This document shows positions 35,996-44,947 of a DNA stretch of 64,000 bases, one piece after another. The stretch lies in assembly GCA_018139225.1 (NCBI GenBank), contig JAGSNX010000003.1:310001-374000 (forward strand), read 5' to 3'. A model generated the notes under the pieces. It worked only from the letters and a program-made list of their open reading frames with translations, was not told the DNA's origin and searched no databases. This stretch comes from Microvirga sp. SRT01 (GTDB taxonomy: Bacteria; Pseudomonadota; Alphaproteobacteria; Sphingomonadales; Sphingomonadaceae). Within the stretch, counting starts at the first letter, position 1. The number at the start of each line of letters is the position of its first letter. The position numbers and the translations under genes were made by a program.

Positions 35996-37642
35996 GTGCC
36001 CTTGGCGACCCTGCTCAGCATAGGCGATCGACGCACGACGTTCGCCCATCGGCGGCGCCTTGCTTTCGGTAGCGCCAGCCGGGTTCAACCGGTCGCATCG
36101 CGCGGGCGCGGTGGGCGGCTGGTCGCGTCGTTGCTGCTGCTGGCAGGGCCAACGACCGCCTCCGGCGAAACACTGGCCGATGCGATCGTCGATGCCTATC
36201 GCAGCAATCCCAGGCTGCAGGCCCAGCGCGCCGAGTTGCGGGCGCTGGACGAAACCGTGATCGAGGCGCTGAGTCCCTATCGCCTGGGCGCGCAGATCGC
36301 CGGCAACCTCAACTACAACGAGCGTCGCCAACGCGGCATCTCGACCGAGGGGTTCACGCTGTTCGAGCAGCGCACGATCGGCGTGGCGCTGACCGTCAAT
36401 CAGCTGTTGACCAGCGGCGGACGCACCGCGGCGCAGGTGTCGGCCGCGGAGGCCGATGTCCTGTCGGGTCGCGAACGCCTGCGCGAGCTGGAGAACAATA
36501 CGCTGCTGCAAGTCGTGGACGCTTACGTATCCGTCCGTCGCGATCAGCAGTTGATCGCGATCCAGTTGCGGGCCGTGGAAAGTTACGATCGTCAGGTAAG
36601 GCAGAACCAGTCGCGCGAACGGGAGGGCGATCTTGCCCGGACGGACGTCTCGCAGGCTCAGGCCCAGCTCTTCATCATCAGGGCGGCACTGGCACAGGCG
36701 AAGGCCAATCTGGAACAGAGCCGCTCCCGCTTCGCCACGCTGGTCGGCCGCAATCCCGGTGCACTCGATACCGAACCGCCGCTCCCGGGCGTGCCCGCGA
36801 CATCGGGAGAGGCGCAGACGCTGGCGGCTGACGACAGCCCCGTGCTGTGGCAGGCGAAGCTGGCGGAGAAGGCGAGCCGGCACAGGATCGCCGCCGCCCG
36901 GGCCGAACGCAACCCGACGATCGCGGCGCAGGGGTCGTTCGGCTACGTCAATCCGCTGGGCTTCCAGTCCCGTGATCTGGGCAGCAACGTCGGAGGGGGC
37001 GTGACGTTCACGCTGCCGATCCTGACCCAGGGCGTAGTGGGATCACGCGTCCGTGCAGCGATCGCGGCGCAGCAATCGGCCGGCTTCCAGATCGAGGATG
37101 CACGCCGAAGCATTGCCGCCGGCATCCTCAATGCCTGGAACCAGACCGTCACCGCGCAGGAACAGTTGAGCGCCGGCATGGCTGCGATCCAGGCGGCAGA
37201 GGCCGCGGCGACGGGCGTCCGTCGTGGTTTCGGAGAAGGGCTGCGCTCCAACTTCGAGGTGATCGACTCCGAACAGCGGCTGCTCAACGCACAGGTTCTC
37301 GTCGTGAACGCGCGATATGGCCAGTATCTCGGCCAGGCGACGTTGCTGGCGTTCATCGGCCGCCTTCGCGCGGATGCGCTGGTCTGGGGCGTCACCCCCT
37401 ATGATCCCACGAACAATCTCGTGCAGCAGCGTCGCTCGCAGATCGGCCCCTACGTGCCGTTCGTCCGCGCCTACGACAAGCTGTCGGTACCCAGCGGCCG
37501 GAGCCGCGACGCACCCGTGCCCGCGCCGGTGCCGACGCCGCAGATGCTGGCGACGACAGCCGCAGCGCCGGGGGGGCCGCTTGCCAGCGACCTACCCGAC
37601 TTGCCGCAATCCAGCACCACCAAGAGGGAGATAGTACAATGA
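35996..37642 (+). CDS. TolC-like outer membrane protein of a type I secretion system
   Basis: About 548 residues. The frame opens at a TTG (35981); GTG 35996 and TTG 36002 are also possible starts. A signal sequence ending T-A-S-G-E-T is followed by the repeated helical coils of outer membrane efflux proteins: A-I-V-D-A-Y-R-S-N-P-R-L-Q-A-Q-R, Q-L-L-T-S-G-G-R-T-A-A-Q-V, L-L-Q-V-V-D-A-Y-V-S-V-R-R-D, and later N-F-E-V-I-D-S-E-Q-R-L-L-N-A-Q. The C-terminus has a Pro-rich tail. It is the outer channel for the ABC/HlyD pair encoded downstream; its stop overlaps the PEP-CTERM start. Confidence 0.9.
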   Translation: MPLATLLSIGDRRTTFAHRRRLAFGSASRVQPVASRGRGGRLVASLLLLAGPTTASGETLADAIVDAYRSNPRLQAQRAELRALDETVIEALSPYRLGAQIAGNLNYNERRQRGISTEGFTLFEQRTIGVALTVNQLLTSGGRTAAQVSAAEADVLSGRERLRELENNTLLQVVDAYVSVRRDQQLIAIQLRAVESYDRQVRQNQSREREGDLARTDVSQAQAQLFIIRAALAQAKANLEQSRSRFATLVGRNPGALDTEPPLPGVPATSGEAQTLAADDSPVLWQAKLAEKASRHRIAAARAERNPTIAAQGSFGYVNPLGFQSRDLGSNVGGGVTFTLPILTQGVVGSRVRAAIAAQQSAGFQIEDARRSIAAGILNAWNQTVTAQEQLSAGMAAIQAAEAAATGVRRGFGEGLRSNFEVIDSEQRLLNAQVLVVNARYGQYLGQATLLAFIGRLRADALVWGVTPYDPTNNLVQQRRSQIGPYVPFVRAYDKLSVPSGRSRDAPVPAPVPTPQMLATTAAAPGGPLASDLPDLPQSSTTKREIVQ

Positions 37643-38160
37643 ACCGTAAGACCGCATGGATGATGATGGCCGCCCCAATTGCCCTCGCCGCGACACCGGC
37701 CGATGCCGCAACGTTCCTGTTCCAGATCACGGGAGCCTATCAGGCGAGCTTTTCGGTCGATACCGACGATCTGATGCCGCCCGCCGAGGTCGCCGCGGGC
37801 TATTTCACGATTCTCGACACGCCCGGCACCTTTGGTGGCGTGACGCAGATCGCGCGGTCCGTGACGTTCAATACGACCGCCTGGGATGGAGGTCTGACGA
37901 TCCAACTTCCCGATGACGATTTCCGCGGCTTTCTGGGCTCGCAATTGTTCAGCGGAACGACCGCGATGCCGACGCTGCTGACCGGCGTCTACACGCTGGC
38001 ATCGGACATTGATCAGTCCGTCGTGACGCTGACGATCACGCCGGGCATGGCCGCCGTGCCGGAGCCTGCCACATGGGCGATGATGATCGGCGGCTTCGGC
38101 GCGGTAGGCTTTGCGGCGCGGCGTCGCACCGCGAACCGGCGGACCGTCCGCTTCGCCTGA
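37639..38160 (+). CDS. PEPxxWA-CTERM sorting domain protein
   Basis: 173 residues with an N-terminal signal peptide (W-M-M-M-A-A-P-I-A-L-A-A-T-P-A-D-A-A). The C-terminus V-P-E-P-A-T-W-A-M-M-I-G-G-F-G-A-V-G-F-A-A-R-R-R is the PEP-CTERM motif, transmembrane segment and basic tail recognised by exosortase, which is not in this window. The mature domain (about 110 residues) is beta-rich and unassigned. Its ATG overlaps the TolC-like stop, so it belongs to the secretion operon, an unusual place for this kind of protein. Confidence 0.9.
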   Translation: MNRKTAWMMMAAPIALAATPADAATFLFQITGAYQASFSVDTDDLMPPAEVAAGYFTILDTPGTFGGVTQIARSVTFNTTAWDGGLTIQLPDDDFRGFLGSQLFSGTTAMPTLLTGVYTLASDIDQSVVTLTITPGMAAVPEPATWAMMIGGFGAVGFAARRRTANRRTVRFA

Positions 38161-38176
38161 CCTGCCACGATCATGC

Positions 38177-38206
38177 ATGCGCCCGGCCCGAAACGGCCGG
38201 GCGCAT
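38177..38206 (+). terminator. Hairpin between the PEP-CTERM and ABC genes
   Basis: ATGCGCCCGGCC, a CGAAAC loop and GGCCGGGCGCAT form a perfect 12-bp stem 16 bases after the PEP-CTERM stop. No T-run follows. Inside an operon it may act as a partial terminator or a stabilising stem that sets unequal expression of the genes on each side. Confidence 0.55.
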
Positions 38207-38228
38207 GTTCTACGACCGGAAAGCCCCG

Positions 38229-39974
38229 ATGTCCGACAACGCTGCTCCCAATCCCCTGTCCCATGCCTTACGCGCGGCGCGGCGGCATCTGTGGGCCGCG
38301 GCGTTGTTCAGCGGCCTGGTCAATATCCTCTACCTGGCACCATCCATCTTCATGCTGCAGGTCTACGACCGCGTCGTCCCCACCCGCGGTGGAGCCACGC
38401 TGCTGGCTTTGATCCTGGTGTTGATCGTGACGTTGGCGGTGTTCGCGGTGCTGGACCTAGTGCGCATGCGCTTGCTGTTGCGTGCCAGCGTTCGGCTGGA
38501 GAAGCTGGCCGCTCCTGCGATCCTCCACCGCATTCTCGATGCCAATCGGGCGACGGTCTCCGACCGGATGACGGCGCTCCGCAATTTCGACACCGTGCGG
38601 GGAACATTGGTCGGACCGGCCGTGGTGGCCGTGTTCGATGCACCCTGGACTCCGGTGTATCTGATCGTTTGTTTTCTGTTGCACGCATGGATCGGTTTAC
38701 TGGCGGTGGCCGCGCTGGTGTTGCTGAGTCTTGTGGCATTCCTCGGCGAGCGTGCGACGCGGTCGGGAATCGCGGCGTCCACCGCGGGCGCGGGCGTGCT
38801 CACGCGTTCGCAGGATTACTCCATCGCGACAGCGGAGGTCGGACGTGCGCTGGGCATGCGCGACGCTCTGGTCGCCCGGCATCTGTCGGAGCGCGCGAGC
38901 GTGGTGGCCGATCAGGGCCTGGTCGCCAGGACATCGGGCGGCTTTCTTGCAACTACCAAATTCCTGCGGTTGCTGTTCCAATCTTTGGCTCTGGCGCTGG
39001 GCGCCTGGTTGGCGATCCGGCAGAGCATATCGGCTGGCGCGATCTTCGCCGCGTCGTTGCTCGTCGGTCGGGCACTTCAACCGGTGGAACAGATACTGGG
39101 CGCGTGGAAGAACGTGACCGGCGCACGTGCCGCGTACCAGGGCCTGTCCACGTTCCTCACCCTGAATTCCTCAGCGGCTCCGCCCACGACATTGCCGGCG
39201 CCGGAAGGCCTGCTCGACGTCGAAAGGGTCTTTGTTCGGGCACCTGGCAGCGACAAGGCGATACTGAAGGCGGTGAGCTTCTCTGCCAAACCGGGGGAGG
39301 TCGTTGCGCTGGTCGGACCCAGCGGCGCAGGCAAGTCGACCCTGTTACGCGCGCTCGTCGGTGCGATACGGCCTGACGCGGGCGAGGTCAGGATAGACGG
39401 TGCCAAGTTGTCGGATTGGGATGCGCAGGCTCTCGGTGGATATCTGGGGTACATGCCGCAGACACCGACGCTGTTCCCCGCCAGTGTCCACGCGAACATT
39501 TCGCGGTTCAGTAGATCGGAAACATCGGGTGATATCGATGCCGCGGTGATCGACGCTGCACGGCGCGCGGGCGCACACGAGATGATCCTACGTCTGCCGC
39601 AGGGATATGACACGATGCTATCGATCCGCGAGAGCGGCGGCCTCTCTGCCGGGCAGCGGCAACTCGTCGCGCTGGCGCGGGCCCTGTTCGGGCGCCCCCG
39701 CTTCCTGTTTCTCGACGAGCCCAACGCTCATCTCGACACGAATGGCGAGGTGATGTTGGCGGGTGTCCTGGCGCATGCAAAGGCGAACGGCATCACGACG
39801 ATCGTTTCGACGCATCGCACCGGCCTGTTGCAAGTTGCCGACCATATCCTGCTGCTTCGCGATGGCGAGGTAGAGTTCTTCAAGAGCCGCGCCGAGGCGA
39901 TGGCCGGGCAATCTGCGCAAGGTGTTTCAGCGCCGCAGCAGGAGCCCAAGGTAGTGGCGGAGGTCGGAGCATGA
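38229..39974 (+). CDS. Type I secretion ABC transporter (PrtD/HlyB type)
   Basis: 581 residues with fused membrane and ATPase domains; the ATG at 38229 is chosen because a start at 38205 would lie in the hairpin. Six hydrophobic spans fill residues 15-320. The nucleotide-binding domain has Walker A G-P-S-G-A-G-K-S-T at 363-371, the signature L-S-A-G-Q-R-Q near 470-477 and Walker B F-L-F-L-D-E-P. There is no C39 peptidase domain, and the build is that of PrtD, the exporter for RTX proteases. Its stop overlaps the start of the HlyD gene. Confidence 0.93.
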   Translation: MSDNAAPNPLSHALRAARRHLWAAALFSGLVNILYLAPSIFMLQVYDRVVPTRGGATLLALILVLIVTLAVFAVLDLVRMRLLLRASVRLEKLAAPAILHRILDANRATVSDRMTALRNFDTVRGTLVGPAVVAVFDAPWTPVYLIVCFLLHAWIGLLAVAALVLLSLVAFLGERATRSGIAASTAGAGVLTRSQDYSIATAEVGRALGMRDALVARHLSERASVVADQGLVARTSGGFLATTKFLRLLFQSLALALGAWLAIRQSISAGAIFAASLLVGRALQPVEQILGAWKNVTGARAAYQGLSTFLTLNSSAAPPTTLPAPEGLLDVERVFVRAPGSDKAILKAVSFSAKPGEVVALVGPSGAGKSTLLRALVGAIRPDAGEVRIDGAKLSDWDAQALGGYLGYMPQTPTLFPASVHANISRFSRSETSGDIDAAVIDAARRAGAHEMILRLPQGYDTMLSIRESGGLSAGQRQLVALARALFGRPRFLFLDEPNAHLDTNGEVMLAGVLAHAKANGITTIVSTHRTGLLQVADHILLLRDGEVEFFKSRAEAMAGQSAQGVSAPQQEPKVVAEVGA

Positions 39975-41323
39975 TCGCGGTGGCCCCGGCGCACGGGCGG
40001 TTCGGCGATGTCAACGATCTTGACGACTCCCCGCGGCGGGCGCTGATCGTCGGCAGCGGTGTCGCGATTCTGTTCTTCGTCGTCTTTCTGGGCTGGGCCG
40101 CCATGGCGCGACTGGACGCAGCGGCTTTCGGCGGCGGTCAGGTTGTCGTTGCCGGCAATCGGCAGGTGATCCAGCACCGCTACGGCGGAGATGTAGAGCA
40201 GGTGCTGGTCAGGGACGGGCAGCGCGTACGCGCCGGCGATGCCCTGGTCCGGCTATCGGGGTCCGAAGTCGCCGCGACGGAACGCGCGCTCGCAGGAGCG
40301 GTAATCGATCTCCAGGCACAACGGGCGCGGCTCGAAGCGGAGGTGACCGGCGGGACGATCCGTTGGCCCAAGGAATTCGCGCAAGTCGAGGGCGCGGACC
40401 GGTTGCTGGTGGACGCGGCCAAGCGGCTTCAGCTCGCACAATCCCAGGCGCAGCGTAATCTTTTGTCGTCTCGCTACGGTATACTGCGATCCGAACGTGA
40501 TCAACTTGCGAGGCAGATCCAAGGCTTCGAGGCGCAGTCCGCATCGACGGCGGAGCAACGAGAATCCTTGCAGGCGCAAATGGAAAGCACGCGCCGCCTC
40601 GCCGAGAGCGGGGATGTTTCGCGCAATACCGTCCGTGCGCTCGAACGAAACATGGCGGCACTGGACGGCAGCAACGCGGATCTAATCGCACGGGCCGCCG
40701 CGTCTCGCGCCCAGGTCGCGGGTACGCGCGATCAGGTCGCCCAGGCCCGTCGGCAGCTCGTCGACGAAAACGCGAAGATGCTCCGTGAGACGCAGTTTCA
40801 GCTCAATGATGCGCTCCCCAAGTGGATCGCCGCAAAGGAGCAGGTGGAGCGGACGATCGTCCGTGCGCCGGTGTCGGGGCGCGTCGTCGACCTCAGGGTG
40901 CATTCCGCGGGCGGTGTGATCGCGGCCGGACAGCCGATCCTCGACATCGTACCTGATGCCGCCCCGCTGGAGGTTCGCGCGACCTTCGCGCCGGAGGATA
41001 TCGACGGTGTGGTGTCCGGCAAGCCGGCGGAAGTAAAGTTTCTGTCGCTGCACGACCGCGACCTGCCGATCCTGATGGGCGTGGTCCGGACGGTGTCGGC
41101 CGATAGCGTCCGCGACGATCGCACCGGGCTCAGCCAGTTCACCGCCACGATCGTCATACCCGACGATCAGGTGGCCATGTTGCGAGCGGCGCGGGGCGCG
41201 GACACCGGTATCCGCGCCGGCGTACCCGTGCAGGTAACTGTCACGCTTCAAAAGCGAAGCGCACTCCAGTACATGCTAGATCCCCTGACGGAGACTTTGT
41301 CCCGGTCCTTCTCGGAGCGTTAA
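39971..41323 (+). CDS. HlyD family membrane fusion protein (PrtE type)
   Basis: 450 residues. A single transmembrane segment lies near 25-45 (L-I-V-G-S-G-V-A-I-L-F-F-V-V-F-L-G-W). The biotinyl-lipoyl half motif G-G-D-V-E-Q-V-L-V-R-D-G-Q-R-V-R-A-G is about 80-97, followed by a long coiled coil (about 100-290) and the second half I-V-R-A-P-V-S-G-R-V-V-D-L. It bridges the inner-membrane ABC protein and the TolC-like channel. The start overlaps the ABC stop (ATGA), completing the exporter. Confidence 0.93.
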   Translation: MIAVAPAHGRFGDVNDLDDSPRRALIVGSGVAILFFVVFLGWAAMARLDAAAFGGGQVVVAGNRQVIQHRYGGDVEQVLVRDGQRVRAGDALVRLSGSEVAATERALAGAVIDLQAQRARLEAEVTGGTIRWPKEFAQVEGADRLLVDAAKRLQLAQSQAQRNLLSSRYGILRSERDQLARQIQGFEAQSASTAEQRESLQAQMESTRRLAESGDVSRNTVRALERNMAALDGSNADLIARAAASRAQVAGTRDQVAQARRQLVDENAKMLRETQFQLNDALPKWIAAKEQVERTIVRAPVSGRVVDLRVHSAGGVIAAGQPILDIVPDAAPLEVRATFAPEDIDGVVSGKPAEVKFLSLHDRDLPILMGVVRTVSADSVRDDRTGLSQFTATIVIPDDQVAMLRAARGADTGIRAGVPVQVTVTLQKRSALQYMLDPLTETLSRSFSER

Positions 41324-41469
41324 CCAAAGCGCGCTGTTAGCCGCTCCACTTTCCGCTTGCTTCGATACAAGACGTATCAATCCATATCCTCGTCGGTTGC
41401 ATGAGCTATTTTCCGCCTATGGATCATCCGACACAAGCACCTTCGCGCTCATATGAGCTGCCCCCGTCT

Positions 41470-41740
41470 GAGTGATCCATTGACTATGACAGTCTGGATC
41501 GAGGAAGGCCGCGAGATCGTCTACAGCCTCGTCGAGGCTAGGTGCTGATTCAAGCTTGGCGGCGGCACTACACGCCGAGCGCCCACACAGTAGCCTGGGG
41601 CTACCGCTCGCCGGCCCGGGAAGCGGCCACACCGCCATTGTCGGCCTCCGGTTCCGCTTCGCTCCACCTTGGCCAGCAATGGCGGAAACCACGATGCACC
41701 AACTATCTACCCGGACCATACCGCGGGCGCCGCTCCGTCG
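41470..41740 (+). pseudogene. IS3-family orfB 3' remnant
   Basis: The plus strand reads, across two frames, V-Y-S-L-V-E-A-R, then I-Q-A-W-R-R-H-Y and A-E-R-P-H-S-S-L-G-L, and ends with L-R-F-R-F-A-P-P-W-P-A. This is the C-terminal signature of IS3-group OrfB (W-R-x-x-Y-N-x-x-R-P-H-S-S-L-G-Y), broken by a stop and a shift. The rest of 41324-41885 holds no gene; 41760-41870 is AT-rich and probably carries the promoter of the TonB receptor. Confidence 0.6.
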
Positions 41741-41885
41741 GCGGAGCAGCAGCAAACTGCTGCTGCGCGTCTTCAGAAAATCTTCGTCAAGTTTTCTGAT
41801 GAGAAACGCACTTTTATATTGAATAGCCTCTGCAAGCCGATATGCTCGATATTATACCATATAATATGGGTATGTGGGGGGCTGT

Positions 41886-44726
41886 ATGACAAAGGCATAT
41901 CTATCCATGACTTGTGGGGTCATGGCGCTCGTGTTCGGTACGAGCAGCGTGCACGCTCAAGACGATTCGGTCAGACAGCGACAATCCGGAGACGCGTCTC
42001 GCAGTCAGTCGGCAGTCTCATCCGATAGCACGGCAGAAACCGAGGAGGAGGAGGAGGCGGCCAAGAATGAAATCATCGTCGTCGGTATTCGGGGCAGCAT
42101 CACCAGCGCAGTCAATAAAAAGCGCAATGCGAAGCAGATCGTGGACTCCGTCGTCTCGGAAGACGTCGGCAAATTGCCGGACAACAACGTCGTCGATGCC
42201 ATTGCTCGAATTCCCGGGGTTCAGATCACCCGGGAACGGGGGCAGGGGCAGGAAGTGTTGATCCGCGGTCTGGGCGGCGTTCAGACAACGGTCAACGGCA
42301 ACAACGCCAATCTGGGCACCGCCCGATCGATCAGCCTTGCCGACGTTCCGGCCGAGCTCATCAAGGCCGTCGACGTATTCAAGACGCGCACGGCGGATCA
42401 GGTGGAAGGCAGCATCTCCGGTACGGTGAACATCGAACTGCGCCGGCCCCTCGACCTCAGCAAGGGATTGACGCTCGCGGGCAGCGCGCGCGGCCTGTAT
42501 GACAATATCGCCAAGAAGGCTGGTCCCTTCCTGAGCGCCTTGGTAGCCTATCGAGCGGAAACCGGGATCGGCGATATGGGCTTTCTGGTCAACGGCTCCT
42601 TCACCCGCCAGAATTATCTGGAGACGTTCATCCAGAGCGAGTCGCCGTCAAGGGTATGTTGCGGTGACGACGAAACCGGAACGGTCGATTCCAACTCGTC
42701 ACGCGCCCGGCTGCCGGCCAATTTGCGCAACATCATCGTTCCATTCGCGGCGCGGTCAGGCATTGACATCGGATATGTGGATCGCCCATCGCTCAACGCC
42801 GCATTTCAATGGGCACCCTCCTCCAATCTCAGTTTCGTTGTCGAAGGACTCTACACGGGCTCACGCGAACGCCGCGAGCTCAACCGATATTACGCCATCA
42901 CAGGCGGATATGGTGAGACTCTTACCGACATCTCGATCAGGCCGGACGGCCGAACGGTCGATAAGGTGACGATGATCTCGAACCGACCGGGCTCGATCGC
43001 CGTCGGGATCGACAATCTTTACATCAGAAGCCAAAACAGTTTCTACCAGATCAACGGGGAGATGAGATGGACGAGCGATCGCGCCGACATCACATCGAGC
43101 ATCTTGCATAGCTGGAGCAACTCCGGAAACTACAACATCCAGAACCTGCCCCGCCCTCCGCTATTGGAGCGGACTACGGTCGATTTCGCCAGCAATGTCG
43201 GCGGGTATTCGGTGCCGACGATTACCCTAGAAGGGATCGATCCGACCAATATCAACGATCTGGGACTGGAGCGTTTCCAGGATCTTCGCGGCAGCGATCA
43301 CAACAAGGAATATCAGGCTCAGGTCGATCTGACCCTGAAATTCAGCGAGACCGGCTTTCTTCGTACGTTCCAGGCCGGAATGCGCGCCAATCGCCGCGAG
43401 GTAGCAAACAGCTTTGGCTTTCGTGATGCGTTTCCGAGAATAGTGATAGGGGGCGAGGAGTTTTTCGCTCCCCTGGCGGCTTTGCCGGGGGCCGAGTCCG
43501 CTCGCCCGATCGGGCCACCCATCAGGGGAGCACAGCAATGGGCAGCGATTCCGGGCAAGGTGCTTTACGACAGGATCGCTGACATCCGTACCTATCTTCA
43601 GCAGGCCGTACCAGGTCAGGGAGGCGCCCAATTTGCCACGGTTTTCCCACAAGGCCAATTGGGGCAACAGTTTGCCAGCCGTGAAAACAACTTCGCAATC
43701 TACGGTCAGATCAACTATGGTTTTAAACTAGGATTTCCGATCGACGGCACGATAGGCCTGCGGTACGTCAACAATTTCGGCACGAACCGCAGCACTGCTA
43801 CGGAAAGAATTCGGCGCACCGTGAACGGCCAAATCGTAGAGAATGACGTCAACCGGGCTGCATTTGCACGTGGAAACTTCGTTGATCTCCTGCCCTCCGT
43901 GACTGCGACTGTTCACTTCACCGACAGAACGCAGATGCGTCTCTCCTATACGACGAATATCCAGCGCGCTGGCTTCGGTGCGTTGAGTCCATCCTACTTC
44001 ATCAACCCGAATGACAATCCGCCAACGGTCGATGCCGGCAATCCGGACCTCAGGGCGCAGCGGGAGCGTTCGTATAACGTGAGCCTTGAAAACTATTTCG
44101 GCCGCGGGGGCATCCTCAGCCTTGCCGGCTTCTATAAAAAGGCGACCGGATTCCTCTATTATGATCGTGAACCGATTCTGGATCTGGGTCGTTACGGCCA
44201 GCCGGGTCGGTCCGGATTCTTGCGGACCAACCGGAATGGCGGAGCTGGGGAATTCATCGGCACCGAGGGACAGGCGCAGGCGTTTTTTGACTTCTTGCCT
44301 GGCGCCCTGGCCAATTTCGGCGCTTCGTTGAACGGCACCTATATGATCAAGGCGCGGCAGGTCCTGCCGTTCGAGGAAGGATTTCCGGGCGCCTACGACG
44401 GTAACGGCGTTTCCAAATGGACTGCCAACGCGGCACTGTTCTACACCACGCCGATGTTCAGCACTCGGATCGCGTATAATTATCGTTCACCTTATAGAAA
44501 CGGCGCTGATCTTGGAAACCCGGAATATTCGCAGTTCTCGGACGCAACGGAACGTCTCGACGTAGCAGTAAACTACACGCCGAAGCGGTGGGTCACGTTC
44601 TCGATCGAAGCCACGAACCTGACCAACAACAATGCATACCAATATTTCGGTAAGGAAAACCTGCTCGGCAGTGGTGTGCGGCTTCAGGCGCGAACGGTGC
44701 AAGGCAGCATTCGCGTTCGGTATTGA
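41886..44726 (+). CDS. TonB-dependent receptor
   Basis: An outer membrane uptake gate of 946 residues from the ATG at 41886, with a GTGGGGGG ribosome site before it. The signal peptide ends S-S-V-H-A-Q. The TonB box region is N-E-I-I-V-V-G-I-R-G-S. The plug domain contains L-P-D-N-N-V-V-D-A-I-A-R-I-P-G-V-Q-I-T-R and V-L-I-R-G-L-G. The 22-strand barrel fills the rest and ends R-T-V-Q-G-S-I-R-V-R-Y. It is of the TIGR01782 subfamily common in sphingomonads and xanthomonads for carbohydrate uptake. Its position before the galactose genes suggests it imports galactose-containing sugars. Confidence 0.93.
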   Translation: MTKAYLSMTCGVMALVFGTSSVHAQDDSVRQRQSGDASRSQSAVSSDSTAETEEEEEAAKNEIIVVGIRGSITSAVNKKRNAKQIVDSVVSEDVGKLPDNNVVDAIARIPGVQITRERGQGQEVLIRGLGGVQTTVNGNNANLGTARSISLADVPAELIKAVDVFKTRTADQVEGSISGTVNIELRRPLDLSKGLTLAGSARGLYDNIAKKAGPFLSALVAYRAETGIGDMGFLVNGSFTRQNYLETFIQSESPSRVCCGDDETGTVDSNSSRARLPANLRNIIVPFAARSGIDIGYVDRPSLNAAFQWAPSSNLSFVVEGLYTGSRERRELNRYYAITGGYGETLTDISIRPDGRTVDKVTMISNRPGSIAVGIDNLYIRSQNSFYQINGEMRWTSDRADITSSILHSWSNSGNYNIQNLPRPPLLERTTVDFASNVGGYSVPTITLEGIDPTNINDLGLERFQDLRGSDHNKEYQAQVDLTLKFSETGFLRTFQAGMRANRREVANSFGFRDAFPRIVIGGEEFFAPLAALPGAESARPIGPPIRGAQQWAAIPGKVLYDRIADIRTYLQQAVPGQGGAQFATVFPQGQLGQQFASRENNFAIYGQINYGFKLGFPIDGTIGLRYVNNFGTNRSTATERIRRTVNGQIVENDVNRAAFARGNFVDLLPSVTATVHFTDRTQMRLSYTTNIQRAGFGALSPSYFINPNDNPPTVDAGNPDLRAQRERSYNVSLENYFGRGGILSLAGFYKKATGFLYYDREPILDLGRYGQPGRSGFLRTNRNGGAGEFIGTEGQAQAFFDFLPGALANFGASLNGTYMIKARQVLPFEEGFPGAYDGNGVSKWTANAALFYTTPMFSTRIAYNYRSPYRNGADLGNPEYSQFSDATERLDVAVNYTPKRWVTFSIEATNLTNNNAYQYFGKENLLGSGVRLQARTVQGSIRVRY

Positions 44727-44739
44727 TGTGACATGGAAT

Positions 44740-44770
44740 GGCGCGCGTGTCGGAAGACACCGCGCCCTTT
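44740..44770 (+). terminator. Terminator after the TonB receptor gene
   Basis: GGCGCGCGTGTC, a GGAA loop and GACACCGCGCC pair (one extra base on the left arm), followed by CTTT, 14 bases after the receptor stop. It separates the receptor from the lactonase gene about 180 bases on. Confidence 0.7.
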
Positions 44771-44947
44771 CCGGGAGTTCCCCGGACATGTCGACTGCCG
44801 CGATATTCCTATTTTGCATCTCGTTGAGGTCGACTGCTCGACGGGATTGTTCAGGGCTGCCAAGTCCGCCTTGCGGATCGGTCATGACCGATCTTGTATG
44901 ACTAATCGCCGCTAGGCTATGGCGCTGGCGACGATCAGGAGACGGAT

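Noticed and set aside
33875..36883. 1002-codon frame on the reverse strand
   Set aside because: Shadow of the S8 protease and TolC-like genes in GC-rich DNA; composition is Arg/Asp/Gly-rich with no domain.
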